DNA of 64,000 bases from Lamellibrachia satsuma (taxonomy: Eukaryota; Annelida; Polychaeta; Sabellida; Siboglinidae), in contig BSQZ01000124.1 of the NCBI GenBank assembly GCA_033239005.1, forward strand, positions 172,501 through 236,500, in the 5' to 3' direction. Made by a program: the position numbers and the translations under genes. Below, in pieces: positions 61,401-64,000 of this stretch; positions within the stretch are counted from its first letter, which is position 1; every line of letters starts with the position of its first letter. Below the pieces are notes generated by a model. It saw only the letters and a program-made list of their open reading frames with translations, was not told where the DNA came from and did not search any database.

Positions 61401-64000
61401 AATGGAGTAAAGAATGCGACGTGGCGGCAGTAACAATAATGGAGTAAAGAATGCGACGTGGCGGCAGTAACAATAATGGAGTAAAGAATGCGACGTGGCG
61501 GCAGTAACAATAATGGAGTAAAGAATGCGACGTGGCGGCAGTAACAATAATGGAGTAAAGAATGCGACGTGGCGGCAGTAACAATAATGGAGTAAAGAAT
61601 GCGACGTGGCGGCAGTAACAATAATGGAGTAAAGAATGCGACGTGGCGGCAGTAACAATAATGGAGTAAAGAATGCGACGTGGCGGCAGTAACAATAATG
61701 GAGTAAAGAATGCGACGTGGCGGCAGTAACAATAATGGAGTAAAGAATGCGACGTGGCGGCAGTAACAATAATGGAGTAAAGAATGCGACGTGGCGGCAG
61801 TAACAATAATGGAGTAAAGAATGCGACGTGGCGGCAGTAACAATAATGGAGTAAAGAATGCGACGTGGCGGCAGTAACAATAATGGAGTAAAGAATGCGA
61901 CGTGGCGGCAGTAACAATAATGGAGTAAAGAATGCGACGTGGCGGCAGTAACAATAATGGAGTAAAGAATGCGACGTGGCGGCAGTAACAATAATGGAGT
62001 AAAGAATGCGACGTGGCGGCAGTAACAATAATGGAGTAAAGAATGCGACGTGGCGGCAGTAACAATAATGGAGTAAAGAATGCGACGTGGCGGCAGTAAC
62101 AATAATGGAGTAAAGAATGCGACGTGGCGGCAGTAACAATAATGGAGTAAAGAATGCGACGTGGCGGCAGTAACAATAATGGAGTAAAGAATGCGACGTG
62201 GCGGCAGTAACAATAATGGAGTAAAGAATGCGACGTGGCGGCAGTAACAATAATGGAGTAAAGAATGCGACGTGGCGGCAGTAACAATAATGGAGTAAAG
62301 AATGCGACGTGGCGGCAGTAACAATAATGGAGTAAAGAATGCGACGTGGCGGCAGTAACAATAATGGAGTAAAGAATGCGACGTGGCGGCAGTAACAATA
62401 ATGGAGTAAAGAATGCGACGTGGCGGCAGTAACAATAATGGAGTAAAGAATGCGACGTGGCGGCAGTAACAATAATGGAGTAAAGAATGCGACGTGGCGG
62501 CAGTAACAATAATGGAGTAAAGAATGCGACGTGGCGGCAGTAACAATAATGGAGTAAAGAATGCGACGTGGCGGCAGTAACAATAATGGAGTAAAGAATG
62601 CGACGTGGCGGCAGTAACAATAATGGAGTAAAGAATGCGACGTGGCGGCAGTAACAATAATGGAGTAAAGAATGCGACGTGGCGGCAGTAACAATAATGG
62701 AGTAAAGAATGCGACGTGGCGGCAGTAACAATAATGGAGTAAAGAATGCGACGTGGCGGCAGTAACAATAATGGAGTAAAGAATGCGACGTGGCGGCAGT
62801 AACAATAATGGAGTAAAGAATGCGACGTGGCGGCAGTAACAATAATGGAGTAAAGAATGCGACGTGGCGGCAGTAACAATAATGGAGTAAAGAATGCGAC
62901 GTGGCGGCAGTAACAATAATGGAGTAAAGAATGCGACGTGGCGGCAGTAACAATAATGGAGTAAAGAATGCGACGTGGCGGCAGTAACAATAATGGAGTA
63001 AAGAATGCGACGTGGCGGCAGTAACAATAATGGAGTAAAGAATGCGACGTGGCGGCAGTAACAATAATGGAGTAAAGAATGCGACGTGGCGGCAGTAACA
63101 ATAATGGAGTAAAGAATGCGACGTGGCGGCAGTAACAATAATGGAGTAAAGAATGCGACGTGGCGGCAGTAACAATAATGGAGTAAAGAATGCGACGTGG
63201 CGGCAGTAACAATAATGGAGTAAAGAATGCGACGTGGCGGCAGTAACAATAATGGAGTAAAGAATGCGACGTGGCGGCAGTAACAATAATGGAGTAAAGA
63301 ATGCGACGTGGCGGCAGTAACAATAATGGAGTAAAGAATGCGACGTGGCGGCAGTAACAATAATGGAGTAAAGAATGCGACGTGGCGGCAGTAACAATAA
63401 TGGAGTAAAGAATGCGACGTGGCGGCAGTAACAATAATGGAGTAAAGAATGCGACGTGGCGGCAGTAACAATAATGGAGTAAAGAATGCGACGTGGCGGC
63501 AGTAACAATAATGGAGTAAAGAATGCGACGTGGCGGCAGTAACAATAATGGAGTAAAGAATGCGACGTGGCGGCAGTAACAATAATGGAGTAAAGAATGC
63601 GACGTGGCGGCAGTAACAATAATGGAGTAAAGAATGCGACGTGGCGGCAGTAACAATAATGGAGTAAAGAATGCGACGTGGCGGCAGTAACAATAATGGA
63701 GTAAAGAATGCGACGTGGCGGCAGTAACAATAATGGAGTAAAGAATGCGACGTGGCGGCAGTAACAATAATGGAGTAAAGAATGCGACGTGGCGGCAGTA
63801 ACAATAATGGAGTAAAGAATGCGACGTGGCGGCAGTAACAATAATGGAGTAAAGAATGCGACGTGGCGGCAGTAACAATAATGGAGTAAAGAATGCGACG
63901 TGGCGGCAGTAACAATAATGGAGTAAAGAATGCGACGTGGCGGCAGTAACAATAATGGAGTAAAGAATGCGACGTGGCGGCAGTAACAATAATGGAGTAA
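58444..64000. repeat. 37-bp satellite, about 150 units, continues past the window
   Basis: The unit runs AACAATAATGGAGTAAAGAA and TGCGACGTGGCGGCAGT (37 bp). The first two or three units are shortened to about 25 bp (AATGTGAAGTGGCGGCAGT). The next five carry GCGATGTGG, and the remainder GCGACGTGG. Single-base variants appear only at about 58869, 59023 and 59166. Beyond that, roughly 130 copies look identical. No unit has a stop on the minus strand in any frame, so three overlapping open frames of about 1,800-1,900 codons exist there. They are artefacts of the repeat, not genes. Confidence 0.98.

Noticed and set aside
58224..63989. Minus-strand open frames of over 1,800 codons
   Set aside because: They arise because the 37-bp satellite unit has no stop in any minus frame. 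Three frames are open at once over the same DNA, and the sequence is a perfect tandem repeat with no gene features.

Overview
The window is nuclear DNA from an intron-rich animal, most likely an invertebrate. GT-AG introns split a NACHT/TPR gene and a cluster of secreted fibrinogen-domain (FReD) genes. The rest is LINE and SINE debris, long dinucleotide tracts, minisatellites and one large satellite block. I cannot name the species: nothing here separates, for example, a mollusc or brachiopod from amphioxus.

Layout. 1-3.9 kb: non-coding DNA with a 2.2 kb pyrimidine-rich 15-bp minisatellite. 3.9-13.6 kb: thirteen in-phase exons of a STAND-class NACHT NTPase with TPR-like repeats (nephrocystin-3-like); its 5' end lies upstream of what I can see. 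14.5-17.1 kb: a (GGTC)n tract, three minisatellites and a partial copy of the NACHT gene that ends in a hairpin. 17.1-25.7 kb: FReD gene A, apparently intact (315 aa, four exons). 25.7-37.9 kb: minisatellites, an L2/CR1-type LINE broken by a SINE, an inverted fragment of FReD gene A, and a second decayed LINE. 37.9-43.0 kb: a segmental duplicate of the gene A region, carrying a clearly dead copy (B). 43.7-49.5 kb: FReD gene C, with intact 5' exons but a truncated fibrinogen domain; its introns hold an array of near-perfect palindromes and a 1-kb foldback structure. 52.0-52.3 kb: a fourth FReD relic (D). 54-58.2 kb: SINE and LINE scraps and a 36-bp minisatellite related to one at 15 kb. 58.4-64 kb: about 150 tandem copies of a 37-bp satellite that run off the end of the window.

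Biologically, the locus pairs an intracellular NACHT/TPR sensor- or scaffold-like protein with an expanding and decaying family of secreted recognition-type lectins. I read the FReD cluster as birth-and-death evolution of a probable innate-recognition family, with one intact gene, one truncated gene and three wrecks. Nothing in the sequence shows that the NACHT gene and the FReD genes act together. The most distinctive DNA-level signals are the palindrome array, the foldback structure, the exon-derived hairpin and the graded satellite edge.
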